Shown: in pieces, positions 17,786-27,250 of the stretch
How the letters are laid out: each line of letters starts with the position of its first letter
Position numbering within the stretch: position 1 is the stretch's first letter
DNA from: an uncultured Parabacteroides sp.
Lineage (GTDB): Bacteria > Bacteroidota > Bacteroidia > Bacteroidales > Tannerellaceae
Direction: 5' to 3'
NCBI GenBank assembly: GCA_937894065.1
Contig: CALCST010000023.1
Span: 186,001 to 250,000, forward strand
DNA: 64,000 nucleotides
Program-made: the position numbers and the translations under genes
Notes under the pieces: generated by a model
Database searches by the model: none
What the model saw: the letters and a program-made list of their open reading frames with translations, nothing else
What the model was told of the DNA's origin: nothing

Positions 17786-18910
17786 TTACTTCAATAATTC
17801 TCTTAATTTTTCAGCAACTTCTTTTCCATGCAGACCTTTTGCAATTATTGTTCCATCTTTGTCAACTAAAATTGTATGAGGGATGCTGTTGACACCATAT
17901 AATGTAGCTCCATCATTTTTCCAACCTTTTAAATCTGATAGCTGGGTCCATGTTATATTTAAGTCTTTTATACCTTTTTCCCATGCTTCTTTTTTGCTGT
18001 CTAAAGAAATACCGACAATTTCAAATCCTTTACCTTTGAATTCCTTGTATGTATCAACCAAGTTTGGCATATCTCTGCGGCAAGGAGGACACCAGCTTGC
18101 CCAAAAGTCTAATAGAACAATATTCTTTCCATTACCGACAAATTCAGACAATTTGTGAGTTTTACCTTTGATATCAGCCATTTCAAAGTCTGTGAATTTC
18201 TGACCTACTGCAACTTTCTTAAGAACTTCAAGATGGTCGATTAGTTTCTGAACACCTGGAACATTCTTGAACTCTTCACTTGCACTTGCAACAATGTCGT
18301 TCTGTTGTTCTTCGTTCAACTCATATCTGAAATCAACAAGCAATTTGGCTGATGTAAGATTATTTATATTTTGTTTGATATACGAATATGCTTTTTCAGC
18401 AATTTGGTGGTCAAACTCGTCATATTTAGTTTCTGCAGCACGCTTAACTTCTGCTTCTTCAGACTTTAGATCAGCTTCGAGCTTTTCCTGCTCTTCACGT
18501 AATGCTCTGATTTCTTTTTGGAATGCTAGCATCGCATCATTTTCCGGAGTTCCTGATACATCAGAATATTTCTCGTCAAGAACTACGTTAATAGCACTAT
18601 TTTGCAATGCAAGTAAAGCCGTGAATGGAGATGTTTCACCTGAAGCAGCTCTTCGTGGTTCAACATCATTTTCTGAGAATCTGATAGTTCTCAAACTTGT
18701 AGTATTCTGTGTTCCTTTTAATGTGAAAGCTCCATTTTCTACTAACGCACTATCAATAGGTGTTGCATCATTGCTTCCATATTCATAAAGATAGACATAT
18801 TTGCCATTTAGTTCAGCATTATTTACTTTTCCGGTAATTGTATAACCCGGTTTTTCACTACAAGCAGCAAGAAGTAATGCTGCACTAGCAACGGTTAAAA
18901 TCTTTTTCAT
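17786..18910 (-). CDS. TlpA-family thioredoxin lipoprotein with DUF4369-like N-terminus
   Basis: A 374-residue exported protein. MKKILTVASAALLLAAC is a lipoprotein signal with a lipobox cysteine at residue 17. Residues about 25-125 (YTITGKVNNAELNGKYVYLY) resemble the DUF4369 domain common before thioredoxins in Bacteroidetes. A charged, probably coiled-coil helix of Glu/Lys repeats lies at about 125-165. The C-terminal thioredoxin domain has FWASWCPPCRRDMP (CPPC active site) and NSIPHTILVDKDG (cis-proline). It probably acts in periplasmic thiol-disulfide exchange. It is divergent from panB, with its -7 box at 18952-18959. Confidence 0.9.
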   Translation of the reverse strand: MKKILTVASAALLLAACSEKPGYTITGKVNNAELNGKYVYLYEYGSNDATPIDSALVENGAFTLKGTQNTTSLRTIRFSENDVEPRRAASGETSPFTALLALQNSAINVVLDEKYSDVSGTPENDAMLAFQKEIRALREEQEKLEADLKSEEAEVKRAAETKYDEFDHQIAEKAYSYIKQNINNLTSAKLLVDFRYELNEEQQNDIVASASEEFKNVPGVQKLIDHLEVLKKVAVGQKFTDFEMADIKGKTHKLSEFVGNGKNIVLLDFWASWCPPCRRDMPNLVDTYKEFKGKGFEIVGISLDSKKEAWEKGIKDLNITWTQLSDLKGWKNDGATLYGVNSIPHTILVDKDGTIIAKGLHGKEVAEKLRELLK

Positions 18911-18947
18911 ATCAAAATAATATTGCGTTTTTAAAAGTTTTTCTCAT

Positions 18948-18980
18948 CTTGCAAAAATAGTGAAATAATATGTAACTTTG
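18948..18980 (+). promoter_or_regulatory. panB promoter
   Basis: TAACTTTG (18973-18980) is a perfect -7 box, and CTTG (18948-18951) lies 21 bases upstream as a weak -33 element. The panB ATG is about 30 bases downstream. Confidence 0.55.
18952..18959 (-). promoter_or_regulatory. -7 box of the TlpA-like lipoprotein gene
   Basis: TATTTTTG on the minus strand (18959 to 18952) matches TAnnTTTG, 42 bases before the ATG at 18910. It lies almost back to back with the panB promoter. Confidence 0.55.
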
Positions 18981-19009
18981 CCGCCAATTAAAGAAATAGG
19001 TGATATAAT

Positions 19010-19834
19010 ATGTCTGTAGCAAAAAAAGATGACGAAATTAAGAAAGTGACTACTCACCGTTTGATGAGTATGAAACAGTTGGGCGAAAAAATATCAATGC
19101 TCACAGCTTATGATTATACAATGGCAACTTTAGTTGACCAGGCGGGTATAGATATTATTCTGGTTGGAGATTCTGCTTCAAATGTTATGGCAGGTAATGA
19201 AACTACATTACCAATAACAGTCGACCAGATGATTTATCATGCAACATCTGTTGTTAAAGCTGCAAAGCGTGCTCTTGTTGTGTGTGATATGCCATTTGGC
19301 TCATATCAGATAAATGCAACAGAAGGCACAAAGAATGCAATACGAATAATGAAAGAGAGCGGTTGTGATGCTCTAAAGTTGGAAGGCGGAGTTGAAATTA
19401 TAGATACAGTCCGTACTATTATATCTGCCGGAATTCCTGTAATGGGACACTTAGGACTCACTCCTCAAAGTGTTAATATGTTTGGTGGATATGGCGTTCG
19501 TGCGAAGGAAGAAGCAGAAGCTCAGAAACTGATAGCTGATGCCCATGCATTGGAAGAAGCTGGATGTTTTTCTTTAGTATTGGAAAAAATACCTGCAGCA
19601 TTGGCTGCCCGAGTTGCCTCAGAACTTTCAATTCCTGTAATTGGAATCGGAGCCGGGGGTGCTGTGGATGGACAAGTTTTGGTTGCTCAGGATATGCTTG
19701 GTATGAATCAGGGATTCAAACCAAAGTTTTTAAGACAGTATGCAAATCTAGCAGATGTTATAACTTCTGCAATTCAGAATTATGTTCAGGATGTGAAAGA
19801 CGGAGATTTCCCTAACGAGAAAGAACAGTATTGA
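19010..19834 (+). CDS. panB: 3-methyl-2-oxobutanoate hydroxymethyltransferase
   Basis: A 274-residue cytoplasmic enzyme that transfers a hydroxymethyl group from methylene-tetrahydrofolate to alpha-ketoisovalerate, giving ketopantoate, the first committed step of pantothenate and coenzyme A synthesis. Family features are clear: the MLTAYDYTMATLVDQAGID region, ILVGDSASNVMAG with the metal-binding Asp, GHLGLTPQSVNMFGGYGV, and LEKIPAALAARVASELSIPV followed by IGIGAG. The length is normal. It is monocistronic, with its own promoter and a downstream terminator; panC and other pathway genes are not in the window. Confidence 0.97.
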   Translation: MSVAKKDDEIKKVTTHRLMSMKQLGEKISMLTAYDYTMATLVDQAGIDIILVGDSASNVMAGNETTLPITVDQMIYHATSVVKAAKRALVVCDMPFGSYQINATEGTKNAIRIMKESGCDALKLEGGVEIIDTVRTIISAGIPVMGHLGLTPQSVNMFGGYGVRAKEEAEAQKLIADAHALEEAGCFSLVLEKIPAALAARVASELSIPVIGIGAGGAVDGQVLVAQDMLGMNQGFKPKFLRQYANLADVITSAIQNYVQDVKDGDFPNEKEQY

Positions 19835-19869
19835 TAGAAAAAATATATAGTAATTTATATATTAAGATA

Positions 19870-19906
19870 AGCTCGATCATAAACTTTATGGTCGGGCTTT
19901 TTTATT
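19870..19906 (+). terminator. panB terminator
   Basis: AGCTCGATCATAAA pairs imperfectly with TTTATGGTCGGGCTT and is followed by a run of T residues. Confidence 0.8.
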
Positions 19907-19940
19907 TTGCAATATTTTATTACAATAATGCAAAAACAAG

Positions 19941-19977
19941 AAAATGCCCGAGATACAAATGTATTCCCGGGCATTTT
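19941..19977 (-). terminator. Terminator downstream of the PFOR gene
   Basis: AAAATGCCCG (19941-19950) pairs with CGGGCATTTT (19968-19977). It lies just beyond the PFOR stop on the minus strand and faces the panB terminator. Confidence 0.7.
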
Positions 19978-20013
19978 AGTTAGGTTATATTCTAGTCAAA
20001 GAATAAACATAGA

Positions 20014-23000
20014 TTAAGCTTCTGCGCTCCAATCTTCAGCAGCCATACGTTTGTAAGCGCGAAGACGCCATTTAGCGTTTTCTTCAGCAGCTGCAAACAA
20101 CTCAGCAGCTTCAGCAGGATACTGTTTAGCAACAGATGCGAAACGAACCTCGCCTTTCAAGAAGTCCTGGAACTTGCTCCAATCTGGTTCTTTTGAATCC
20201 AAAGTGAATGGGTTCTTTCCTTCTGCTTCCAAAGCTGGGTTGTAACGCCACAAGTGCCAGTAACCACATTCAACAGCAGCTTTTTCTTCTGCCTGTGATT
20301 TACCCATACCTTTCTTCAAACCGTGGTTGATACATGGAGCATATGCGATAACCAAAGATGGACCATCATAAGCTTCTGCTTCACGGATTGCTTTCAATGT
20401 CTGAGCCTGGTCTGCACCCATTGCAATCTGAGCAACATAAACGTAACCGTAAGTTGTAGCCATCAAACCAAGGTCTTTCTTACGAACTCGTTTACCAGCA
20501 GCAGCAAATTTAGCGATAGCACCAACAGGAGTAGCCTTAGATGACTGACCACCAGTGTTAGAGTAAACTTCAGTATCCAATACCAAGATGTTTACGTTCT
20601 TACCAGAAGCGATAACGTGATCCAAACCACCGTAACCAATATCGTAAGAAGCACCGTCACCACCGATAATCCACTGTGAACGTTTTACCAAGAAGTGAGC
20701 TAATTCTGCGATAGTAGCACAGTTCTTACATTTATCTTTGTTAGCTTCAACCATAGGAATGATCTTTTCAGCCAATTCCTTAGTCTTTTCAGCATCGTTC
20801 TGGTTTGCAATCCATTCTTTGTACAATTCTTTGTCAGCAGGGCAAGTTTCGCTTGCGATAGAAGCTTCCATAGCTGCCTGAAGGCGAGCACGCATCTTTT
20901 CGTTAGCTAATTCCATACCCAAACCGAATTCACAGAAGTCTTCGAACAAAGAGTTTGCCCAAGCTGGACCGTGACCTTTTTCGTTAGTAGTATATGGAGT
21001 TGATGGAACTGAACCAGAGTAGATAGAAGAACATCCAGTTGCATTAGCAACCATTTCGCGATCACCAAACAACTGAGAAATCAATTTAACGTAAGGAGTT
21101 TCACCGCAACCAGAGCAAGCACCAGAGAACTCAAACAGTGGAGTAGCGAACTGTGAATTCTTAACGTTTGATTTAACGTCAACCAAATTCTGTTTTGATT
21201 TAACGTTTTCAACGCAGTAATCCCAGTTAGCAGCTTCGTTCATCTGAGTTTCAAGAGGAACCATAGACAATGCTTTGTTTCCTTTGAAGCCAGGACATAC
21301 ATCAGCACAGTTACCGCAACCCAAGCAGTCCATAACGTCAACCTGCATACGGAAAGCCATACCCTTCATTGTAGCAGGAGCTTTTACAGCGATAGTAGCG
21401 AAGTTTGCACCCTTCAATTCTTCTTCGTCTAATACGAACGGACGGATAGAAGCGTGAGGACAAACATAAGCACACTGGTTACACTGGATACAGTTGTTTT
21501 CATCCCAAACAGGAACGAATGCAGCAACACCACGTTTTTCATATTTAGCAGTTCCCTGATGCCAAGTACCATCTTCAATACCTTTGAAAGCAGAAACTTT
21601 CAACAAGTCACCATTCTGAGCATTGATAGGACGAACTACTTCGTTGATGAATGCAGGATCGTTGTTTGCAGCAACTTCGTCATCTGCCAAGTTAGCCCAA
21701 GCTGGATCAACAGTCAACTGCTGGTATTCACCACCACGGTCAACGGCAGCATAGTTCTTGTTAACAACGTCTTCACCCTTCTTACCGTATGACTTAACGA
21801 TGAATTTCTTCATCTGTTCGATAGCCTGTTCAACAGGAATTACACCTGTGATACGGAAGAATGCAGACTGAAGGATTGTGTTTGTACGGTTACCCAAACC
21901 GATTTCCTGAGCAATCTTAGTTGCGTTAATATAGTAAACAGAAATATTTTTCTGTGCGAAATAACGTTTTACGTTGTTTGGCAAATTAGCAGCCAATTCT
22001 TCGCCTTCCCAGATTGTATTCAAAAGGAATGTACCGTTTTCACGCAAACCGCGAGTAACGTCATACATGCGCAAATAAGCCTGAACGTGGCAAGCAACGA
22101 AGTTTGGAGTGTTTACCAAATATGTTGAGCGGATAGGAGTGTCTCCGAAACGCAAGTGAGAACATGTGAAACCACCAGATTTCTTAGAGTCGTAAGCGAA
22201 GTAAGCCTGACAATATTTATTAGTGTTGTCACCGATAATCTTCACAGAGTTCTTGTTTGCACCTACTGTACCGTCAGCACCCAATCCATAGAATTTAGCT
22301 TCGAACATACCTTCACCACCCAAAGCGATTTCTTCTTTCTGAGGAAGAGAAGTGAAAGTAACATCGTCAACAATACCGATAGTAAAGTTGTTTTTAGGCA
22401 TTGGCAATGCCAAGTTTTCATATACAGAAATAATCTGTGCAGGAGTTGTATCTTTAGAACCCAAACCATAGCGACCACCTACGATAAGCGGAGCATTTTC
22501 TACGCCATAGAAGCAGTCCTTAACATCCAAATACAATGGTTCACCGTTAGCACCAGGTTCTTTAGTACGGTCCAAAACAGCAATACGCTTAGCAGTCTTA
22601 GGCACAGCAGCCAAGAAATGTTTAGCAGAGAACGGACGATACAAGTGAACAGAAACCAAACCTACTTTTTCACCGTTAGCCATCATATAGTCGATAGCTT
22701 CGCGAGCAGCTTCTGTTACAGAACCCATAGCGATGATAACGCGTTCTGCATCTTCAGCACCATAGTAATCGAACAAACCATATTTACGGCCTGTAATCTT
22801 AGAGATTTCGTTCATATATTCTTCTACGATAGCTGGAACTGATTCATAGAAGTTATTTGAAGATTCTCTGTGCTGGAAGAAGTGATCTGGGTTTTCAGCC
22901 ATACCACGTGCTACTGGTTTCATTGGGTTCAATGCGCGAGCACGGAATTCAGCCAAAGCTTCCTGGTCGATAAGCGGAGCCAAATCTTCGTTTTCCAACA

Positions 23001-23559
23001 TTTCAATCTTCTGGATTTCGTGAGATGTACGGAAACCATCGAAGAAGTTAACGAAAGGAACGCGAGATTTGATTGTTGACAAGTGAGCAACACCTGCCAA
23101 ATCCATAACTTCCTGAACAGAACCTTCAGCCAACATTGCGAAACCTGTCTGGCGGCAAGACATAACATCCTGGTGGTCGCCAAAGATACACAATGCGTGT
23201 GAAGCCAATGTACGAGCAGAAACATGGAATACGCAAGGAAGCAATTCACCTGCGATTTTATACATATTAGGGATCATCAGCAACAGACCCTGAGATGCAG
23301 TGTATGTTGTTGTCAATGCACCAGCCTGCAATGAACCGTGTACAGCACCAGCTGCACCAGCTTCTGATTGCATTTCCTGAACCAATACTGTTTCGCCGAA
23401 GATGTTCTTACGTCCGGCAGCAGCCCATTCATCTACATATTCAGCCATTGTAGATGATGGAGTGATGGGATAAATAGCAGCAACTTCACTGAACATATAT
23501 GAAATATGCGCAGCAGCCTGGTTACCATCACAGGTGATAAATTTCTTTTGTTTTGTCAT
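20014..23559 (-). CDS. nifJ: Pyruvate:ferredoxin (flavodoxin) oxidoreductase, one-chain form
   Basis: A 1181-residue homodimer-type PFOR that converts pyruvate and CoA to acetyl-CoA, CO2 and reduced ferredoxin, the central step of anaerobic catabolism. The N-terminal domain (AHISYMFSEVAAIYPITPSS) is the pyruvate-binding half, with the FGDHQDVMSCRQTGFAML region near residue 145. A ferredoxin-like insert near residues 690-780 has two 4Fe-4S motifs (CIQCNQCAYVCP and CLGCGNCADVCP). The thiamine diphosphate domain follows (GDGASYDIGYGGLDHV and LDTEVYSNTGGQ), with FSGACSGCGETPY contributing the proximal cluster. The codons are unusually uniform, as expected of a highly expressed gene. The start is 49 bases after the upstream ATPase gene. 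Confidence 0.97.
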   Translation of the reverse strand: MTKQKKFITCDGNQAAAHISYMFSEVAAIYPITPSSTMAEYVDEWAAAGRKNIFGETVLVQEMQSEAGAAGAVHGSLQAGALTTTYTASQGLLLMIPNMYKIAGELLPCVFHVSARTLASHALCIFGDHQDVMSCRQTGFAMLAEGSVQEVMDLAGVAHLSTIKSRVPFVNFFDGFRTSHEIQKIEMLENEDLAPLIDQEALAEFRARALNPMKPVARGMAENPDHFFQHRESSNNFYESVPAIVEEYMNEISKITGRKYGLFDYYGAEDAERVIIAMGSVTEAAREAIDYMMANGEKVGLVSVHLYRPFSAKHFLAAVPKTAKRIAVLDRTKEPGANGEPLYLDVKDCFYGVENAPLIVGGRYGLGSKDTTPAQIISVYENLALPMPKNNFTIGIVDDVTFTSLPQKEEIALGGEGMFEAKFYGLGADGTVGANKNSVKIIGDNTNKYCQAYFAYDSKKSGGFTCSHLRFGDTPIRSTYLVNTPNFVACHVQAYLRMYDVTRGLRENGTFLLNTIWEGEELAANLPNNVKRYFAQKNISVYYINATKIAQEIGLGNRTNTILQSAFFRITGVIPVEQAIEQMKKFIVKSYGKKGEDVVNKNYAAVDRGGEYQQLTVDPAWANLADDEVAANNDPAFINEVVRPINAQNGDLLKVSAFKGIEDGTWHQGTAKYEKRGVAAFVPVWDENNCIQCNQCAYVCPHASIRPFVLDEEELKGANFATIAVKAPATMKGMAFRMQVDVMDCLGCGNCADVCPGFKGNKALSMVPLETQMNEAANWDYCVENVKSKQNLVDVKSNVKNSQFATPLFEFSGACSGCGETPYVKLISQLFGDREMVANATGCSSIYSGSVPSTPYTTNEKGHGPAWANSLFEDFCEFGLGMELANEKMRARLQAAMEASIASETCPADKELYKEWIANQNDAEKTKELAEKIIPMVEANKDKCKNCATIAELAHFLVKRSQWIIGGDGASYDIGYGGLDHVIASGKNVNILVLDTEVYSNTGGQSSKATPVGAIAKFAAAGKRVRKKDLGLMATTYGYVYVAQIAMGADQAQTLKAIREAEAYDGPSLVIAYAPCINHGLKKGMGKSQAEEKAAVECGYWHLWRYNPALEAEGKNPFTLDSKEPDWSKFQDFLKGEVRFASVAKQYPAEAAELFAAAEENAKWRLRAYKRMAAEDWSAEA

Positions 23560-23608
23560 AGACTTATAAACTATTAGTACTATTAGTATTTTTTGTTTTT
23601 AGTATTAA

Positions 23609-24799
23609 TCAATATAAAAAACCGAACAGCCACAGCGGAATAACATTGTCTTCACCACAAGTTATCTTATCCACTGCATAATATATGTCAGGATTATTTC
23701 TCGAACGCATTGTCTCTTCAATCCTGAACTGATATTTATTGTCAACTACAAATTGTGTGTTTTTGGCACCCTGACTGAGTGTACTGTCCTTTTGCAACTG
23801 ATTGTAGAAAAAAGATTCGCGCACAGTATCCGGATTGACTTGCATAGGTCTGATAGGATACATAAGGTTTGAATTATACATATATACTTTCGACGGTTTT
23901 TTAGGAAATGATTCTCCCGCAGGATAAAGCATGTTTACCAGACGTGCGTCTGCCAGATATTTTATATAATTCATCACCGTTGCACGTGAAGTCTCAATTT
24001 CTTTGCTAAGTTGACTTACATTTGGTGTTCCAGGTGCATTTACCGCTAGCAAATATAATAATTTGCGCAATTTAGGCAAATAACTTTGTTCAATTTGTTT
24101 TATGTACAGGACGTCTACTTCAAGCATCATGTTCATTGTCTTGAGCAGATTCTCTGAGAAATTACGTTTTTCGAGGAAAAATGGATAAAAACCATGATGG
24201 AGATAATCCTGAAAATAATCCAAAGGTTGTACTTTCCTGCATATTTCCCTGCAAATATCACGGTGATTATTCATTATCTCACTCAGCGTGTAAGCTCTGA
24301 AGTCATTTCCGGAAAGCAAGTTAAGAAATTCTCTGAAAGAAAAACCTCTCAAATGGTAAGAAACAACTTTCCCGGACAGATCCGGATTTTCTTCTTTCAG
24401 ACGCATTACTGAAGAACCAGAGAAAACTATTTTCAAATCAGGGAAGTTGTCATAGCAATAACGAAGTTCCTTTGACCAGCCAGAATATTTGAATACCTGA
24501 TCAATAAGCAAAACTTTACCTCCTTGTTTATAAAAGTTTGTAGCAAAATCTTTGATAGAACATTCTGTAAAATAAAAATGGTTCAGATTAACATACAGAC
24601 ATTCCTGATTGTCTGCTCCAAAATGTTCACGTGCATAATCAAGCAAAAATGTAGTTTTGCCTACACCTCGTGAGCCTTTTATCCCTATCAAACGATCATT
24701 CCAGTCTATTTCGTCCATTAAACCTCTCCGAACGGGAGATTGCAGATGCTCGACCAAATATTTATGTGTACGAAAAAAAGCTTCCACAATTATAAACAA
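23609..24799 (-). CDS. AAA-family ATPase with DUF4143-like C-terminus
   Basis: A 396-residue P-loop protein of the family common in Bacteroidetes (AAA_14 with a DUF4143-type tail). Walker A is GIKGSRGVGKTTFL near residue 39, and KVLLIDQVF near residue 94 is Walker B-like. A helix-turn-helix-like segment (NVSQLSKEIETSRATVMNYI) follows near residue 255, and the C-terminal region resembles a DUF4143 domain with NTQFVVDNKYQFRIEE. The function is unknown; a nuclease-like or regulatory role has been suggested for relatives. The listed start is TTG at 24799; a GTG four codons in, or an ATG at residue 29, are alternatives, and family resemblance of the region before the P-loop argues against the last. 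A -7 box lies at 24819-24826. Confidence 0.85.
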   Translation of the reverse strand: MFIIVEAFFRTHKYLVEHLQSPVRRGLMDEIDWNDRLIGIKGSRGVGKTTFLLDYAREHFGADNQECLYVNLNHFYFTECSIKDFATNFYKQGGKVLLIDQVFKYSGWSKELRYCYDNFPDLKIVFSGSSVMRLKEENPDLSGKVVSYHLRGFSFREFLNLLSGNDFRAYTLSEIMNNHRDICREICRKVQPLDYFQDYLHHGFYPFFLEKRNFSENLLKTMNMMLEVDVLYIKQIEQSYLPKLRKLLYLLAVNAPGTPNVSQLSKEIETSRATVMNYIKYLADARLVNMLYPAGESFPKKPSKVYMYNSNLMYPIRPMQVNPDTVRESFFYNQLQKDSTLSQGAKNTQFVVDNKYQFRIEETMRSRNNPDIYYAVDKITCGEDNVIPLWLFGFLY

Positions 24800-24818
24800 T
24801 ATTTATTGTTTGACAGCG

Positions 24819-24826
24819 CAAATATA
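24819..24826 (-). promoter_or_regulatory. -7 box upstream of the AAA ATPase gene
   Basis: TATATTTG on the minus strand matches TAnnTTTG. The transcript would start near 24812, leaving a very short leader before the TTG or GTG start. Confidence 0.5.
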
Positions 24827-24949
24827 AGTAACTTCTTCTAAACTGCAATGTGTAGATTGCAATTTTGTTGTTCTGCTATCTGTTTTTTGATGCTTTTCTG
24901 AAAAAATATACATTATTAGCCTTGAATGTAACGTATTTATATTTTATGT

Positions 24950-26194
24950 TCATTCAAGTCTGACAGAACCTTCTTCAATAATAATATGGTCCATTATATT
25001 TGCAGGCGGACGTTGAGCTTGCAATTCCTTTTTCATGAAATCCATAAAAGGCGCTACATGTTCGAAAAACTTATAATAGCCTTTACACAGATAATTCAAA
25101 CCAAATTCTCCGTCTTTTGTTTTCATAAATCTGTTTTTAGGACATTCACCGTTGCAAGCGAATAAGTATTCACAATTTTTACACTGAGAAGGAAGTGTGT
25201 CGAATTTATCAGTTCCAAACTTTAACTGTCTTGGGCTATACATCATTTCTGTCAGTGTTTGTGTACGGATATTACCAAGTTTATATTCAGGGAATACAAA
25301 ATGGTCGCAAGAATATACATCTCCATTGAATTCCATTACACCAGCATGTCCACAATGTTTAGCCATAGAACATACTCCAGGCTGAACTCCAACCCAGTTT
25401 GCCAACGTGGAATCGAATATCTGAATGAAAAATTTACCGACATCCTTTTTTACCCATTCATCGAATATGCTACAAAGAAATTTACCCCATTTTTCTGGAT
25501 CAACTGAAAAAGGAGCCAGTTTGATTTCTTCATTTTGCTCATTCGGACTTGTCAGGACTGTACCGTTATTATGTGCTGTAAATCTTTCAACTATAGGTGC
25601 AAACTGGATATATCTGCAATCTATTTCCTTGAAAAAGTTATAGAATTCCAGAGGATAGTCAACATTATAGTCATTGACAACAGCCATCGCATTATATTCT
25701 ACTCCGTGCTTTTTGAGCAGTTCAATTCCTTTCATAACTTTGAAGAATGAAGGCAGTCCTTGCTTATTCCTTCTGTATTCGTCATGAAATTCTTGTGGAC
25801 CATCTATTGATATTCCGACAAGGAAATTGTTTTCTTTGAAGAATTTACACCACTCATCATTTAGCAATGTGCCGTTTGTCTGTATACAATTGTCAATTTG
25901 TCTGCCGTTAGCATACTTTTTCTGAAGCTCGATTGCTTTTTTGTAGAAGCTCAGCGGACGCATAAGAGTTTCTCCTCCGTGCCAAGTGAAAAGAACTTCT
26001 TGTGTAGTCTGACACTCAATGTATTCTTTGATGAACTTTTCAAGCAGCTCATCTGATAAAATTGTGTTTTTTTCTTCCGGATAAAGTTTCCCTTTTTCCA
26101 AATAATAGCAATATTCGCATGCCAAATTGCATATTGAACCTGCCGGTTTCAACATTACATACACTGGTCTTGCGAATGGTGAAATAGTAGACAT
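24950..26194 (-). CDS. Anaerobic sulfatase-maturating enzyme (radical SAM, SPASM)
   Basis: A 414-residue radical SAM enzyme that oxidises an active-site Cys or Ser of sulfatases to formylglycine. The N-terminus has the CxxxCxxC cluster motif in AGSICNLACEYCYYLEKGK, followed by FTWHGGETLMRP (the SAM-binding GGE). The C-terminal SPASM region has several cysteines (GVCSMAKHCGH, YSCDHFVFPEYKLGN, CKNCEYLFACNGECPKNRF) for two auxiliary 4Fe-4S clusters. Length and order match the Bacteroides enzyme (AnSME/ChuR). No sulfatase gene lies in the window, so it probably acts on sulfatases encoded elsewhere. It follows the amidase gene by 24 bases in a three-gene minus-strand operon. Confidence 0.94.
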   Translation of the reverse strand: MSTISPFARPVYVMLKPAGSICNLACEYCYYLEKGKLYPEEKNTILSDELLEKFIKEYIECQTTQEVLFTWHGGETLMRPLSFYKKAIELQKKYANGRQIDNCIQTNGTLLNDEWCKFFKENNFLVGISIDGPQEFHDEYRRNKQGLPSFFKVMKGIELLKKHGVEYNAMAVVNDYNVDYPLEFYNFFKEIDCRYIQFAPIVERFTAHNNGTVLTSPNEQNEEIKLAPFSVDPEKWGKFLCSIFDEWVKKDVGKFFIQIFDSTLANWVGVQPGVCSMAKHCGHAGVMEFNGDVYSCDHFVFPEYKLGNIRTQTLTEMMYSPRQLKFGTDKFDTLPSQCKNCEYLFACNGECPKNRFMKTKDGEFGLNYLCKGYYKFFEHVAPFMDFMKKELQAQRPPANIMDHIIIEEGSVRLE

Positions 26195-26218
26195 AGGTAA
26201 AATAGTTTATATTGAGGT

Positions 26219-27250
26219 TTATTTATTCTTTCTGTAGTCTAACAGAAATCCTTCACATATCCAATTTGCTAAAGCCTGACGATTGTTCTTTTGGACAATA
26301 CGTTGCTGATCATATTTATTCTGAATATTACCCAATTCCACAAACAAAGCAGTTGGAACTGTATTCTTTATAACATATAAATCACGCTTGCTGATAGTTC
26401 CAGAAAAACCTCTGCCAGGTTGATGTCTGTCATATTTTTTTTGGAATGTATTTCTCATTGTGCGGGCAAGATGTTTACCTGCCGAGCTGCCACTGTGATA
26501 GAAGAACACATCAGTTTGTTTACTTTTACTTCTGCTATCAACATGAACGAACAATGCTCTTTTATAAGTTTCCTTATCTTTATTATATAGGGAATTGATT
26601 TTGTCACATCTTTGTTTCAGACGTTGAACTTGGTTGAGCGGGATTTTGCTTCCCATGCATGTTTCACGTTTACTGTTGTTCAGAAAATATTCGTCACGGA
26701 TTCCATCTTTGGAATCTTGGATAATTATATGAACTTTAGCTCCTCGCATCATAAGGTTACGTGCCACTCGGAGTATAATATCATAAGCATATTCATCTTC
26801 ATGCAATTCTTTTTTACCTGCATATCCAATGGCTCCAGGATCTGGTCCGCCATGTCCGCTCACAAGATAAAAGCATGCTCCGGATAGCTCATTTGAGACA
26901 ATATCAAAATTAGCGTAATTTTTCCCGAAAAGCGGCTCATAATTTTTCCTTTTCGCGGAATTGTCCTGATTTCTTACTTTAATGTTTTTATCTGAAGTGC
27001 TTTCTGAATCTTTCAGAGGAGGCAAGGTGTATTTGATATGTTTGAGCAAACCGTAATTTCTGCCGAATTTGCCTCTGTTAAGTTCAATGAATTGATTTTT
27101 ATAATATTCACCGGTTCTGTTGAACCTTTTCAAGAACAGTGTTATTCCTTCTCCATCCTTTGGATAAGCCTTTTCCTGAGCTACCAAATCGTTGGAGAAT
27201 ACAAAAGTTCCTAATATCAGAAAAAATAAAATGTTTTTAATAGCGTTCAT
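26219..27250 (-). CDS. Secreted N-acetylmuramoyl-L-alanine amidase (Amidase_3 type)
   Basis: About 343 residues from the ATG at 27250, which overlaps the exonuclease stop as TGATG. A signal peptide (NILFFLILGTFVFSNDLVAQ) directs export. The catalytic domain spans about residues 125-340: YLVSGHGGPDPGAIG (zinc-binding His), ELHEDEYAYDI (Glu), ALFVHVDSR (second His) and ALFVELGNIQN (catalytic Glu) follow the AmiA/AmiB/AmiC order. It should cut the lactyl-peptide bond of peptidoglycan during cell separation or remodelling. The domain is longer than the minimal 180 residues because of inserts near KIPLNQVQRLKQR. The class call is confident. Confidence 0.9.
   Translation of the reverse strand: MNAIKNILFFLILGTFVFSNDLVAQEKAYPKDGEGITLFLKRFNRTGEYYKNQFIELNRGKFGRNYGLLKHIKYTLPPLKDSESTSDKNIKVRNQDNSAKRKNYEPLFGKNYANFDIVSNELSGACFYLVSGHGGPDPGAIGYAGKKELHEDEYAYDIILRVARNLMMRGAKVHIIIQDSKDGIRDEYFLNNSKRETCMGSKIPLNQVQRLKQRCDKINSLYNKDKETYKRALFVHVDSRSKSKQTDVFFYHSGSSAGKHLARTMRNTFQKKYDRHQPGRGFSGTISKRDLYVIKNTVPTALFVELGNIQNKYDQQRIVQKNNRQALANWICEGFLLDYRKNK

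Noticed and set aside
22156..22842. 228-codon plus-strand frame opposite the PFOR gene
   Set aside because: It is antisense to a highly conserved enzyme and its long open length follows from PFOR codon bias; no domain is present.
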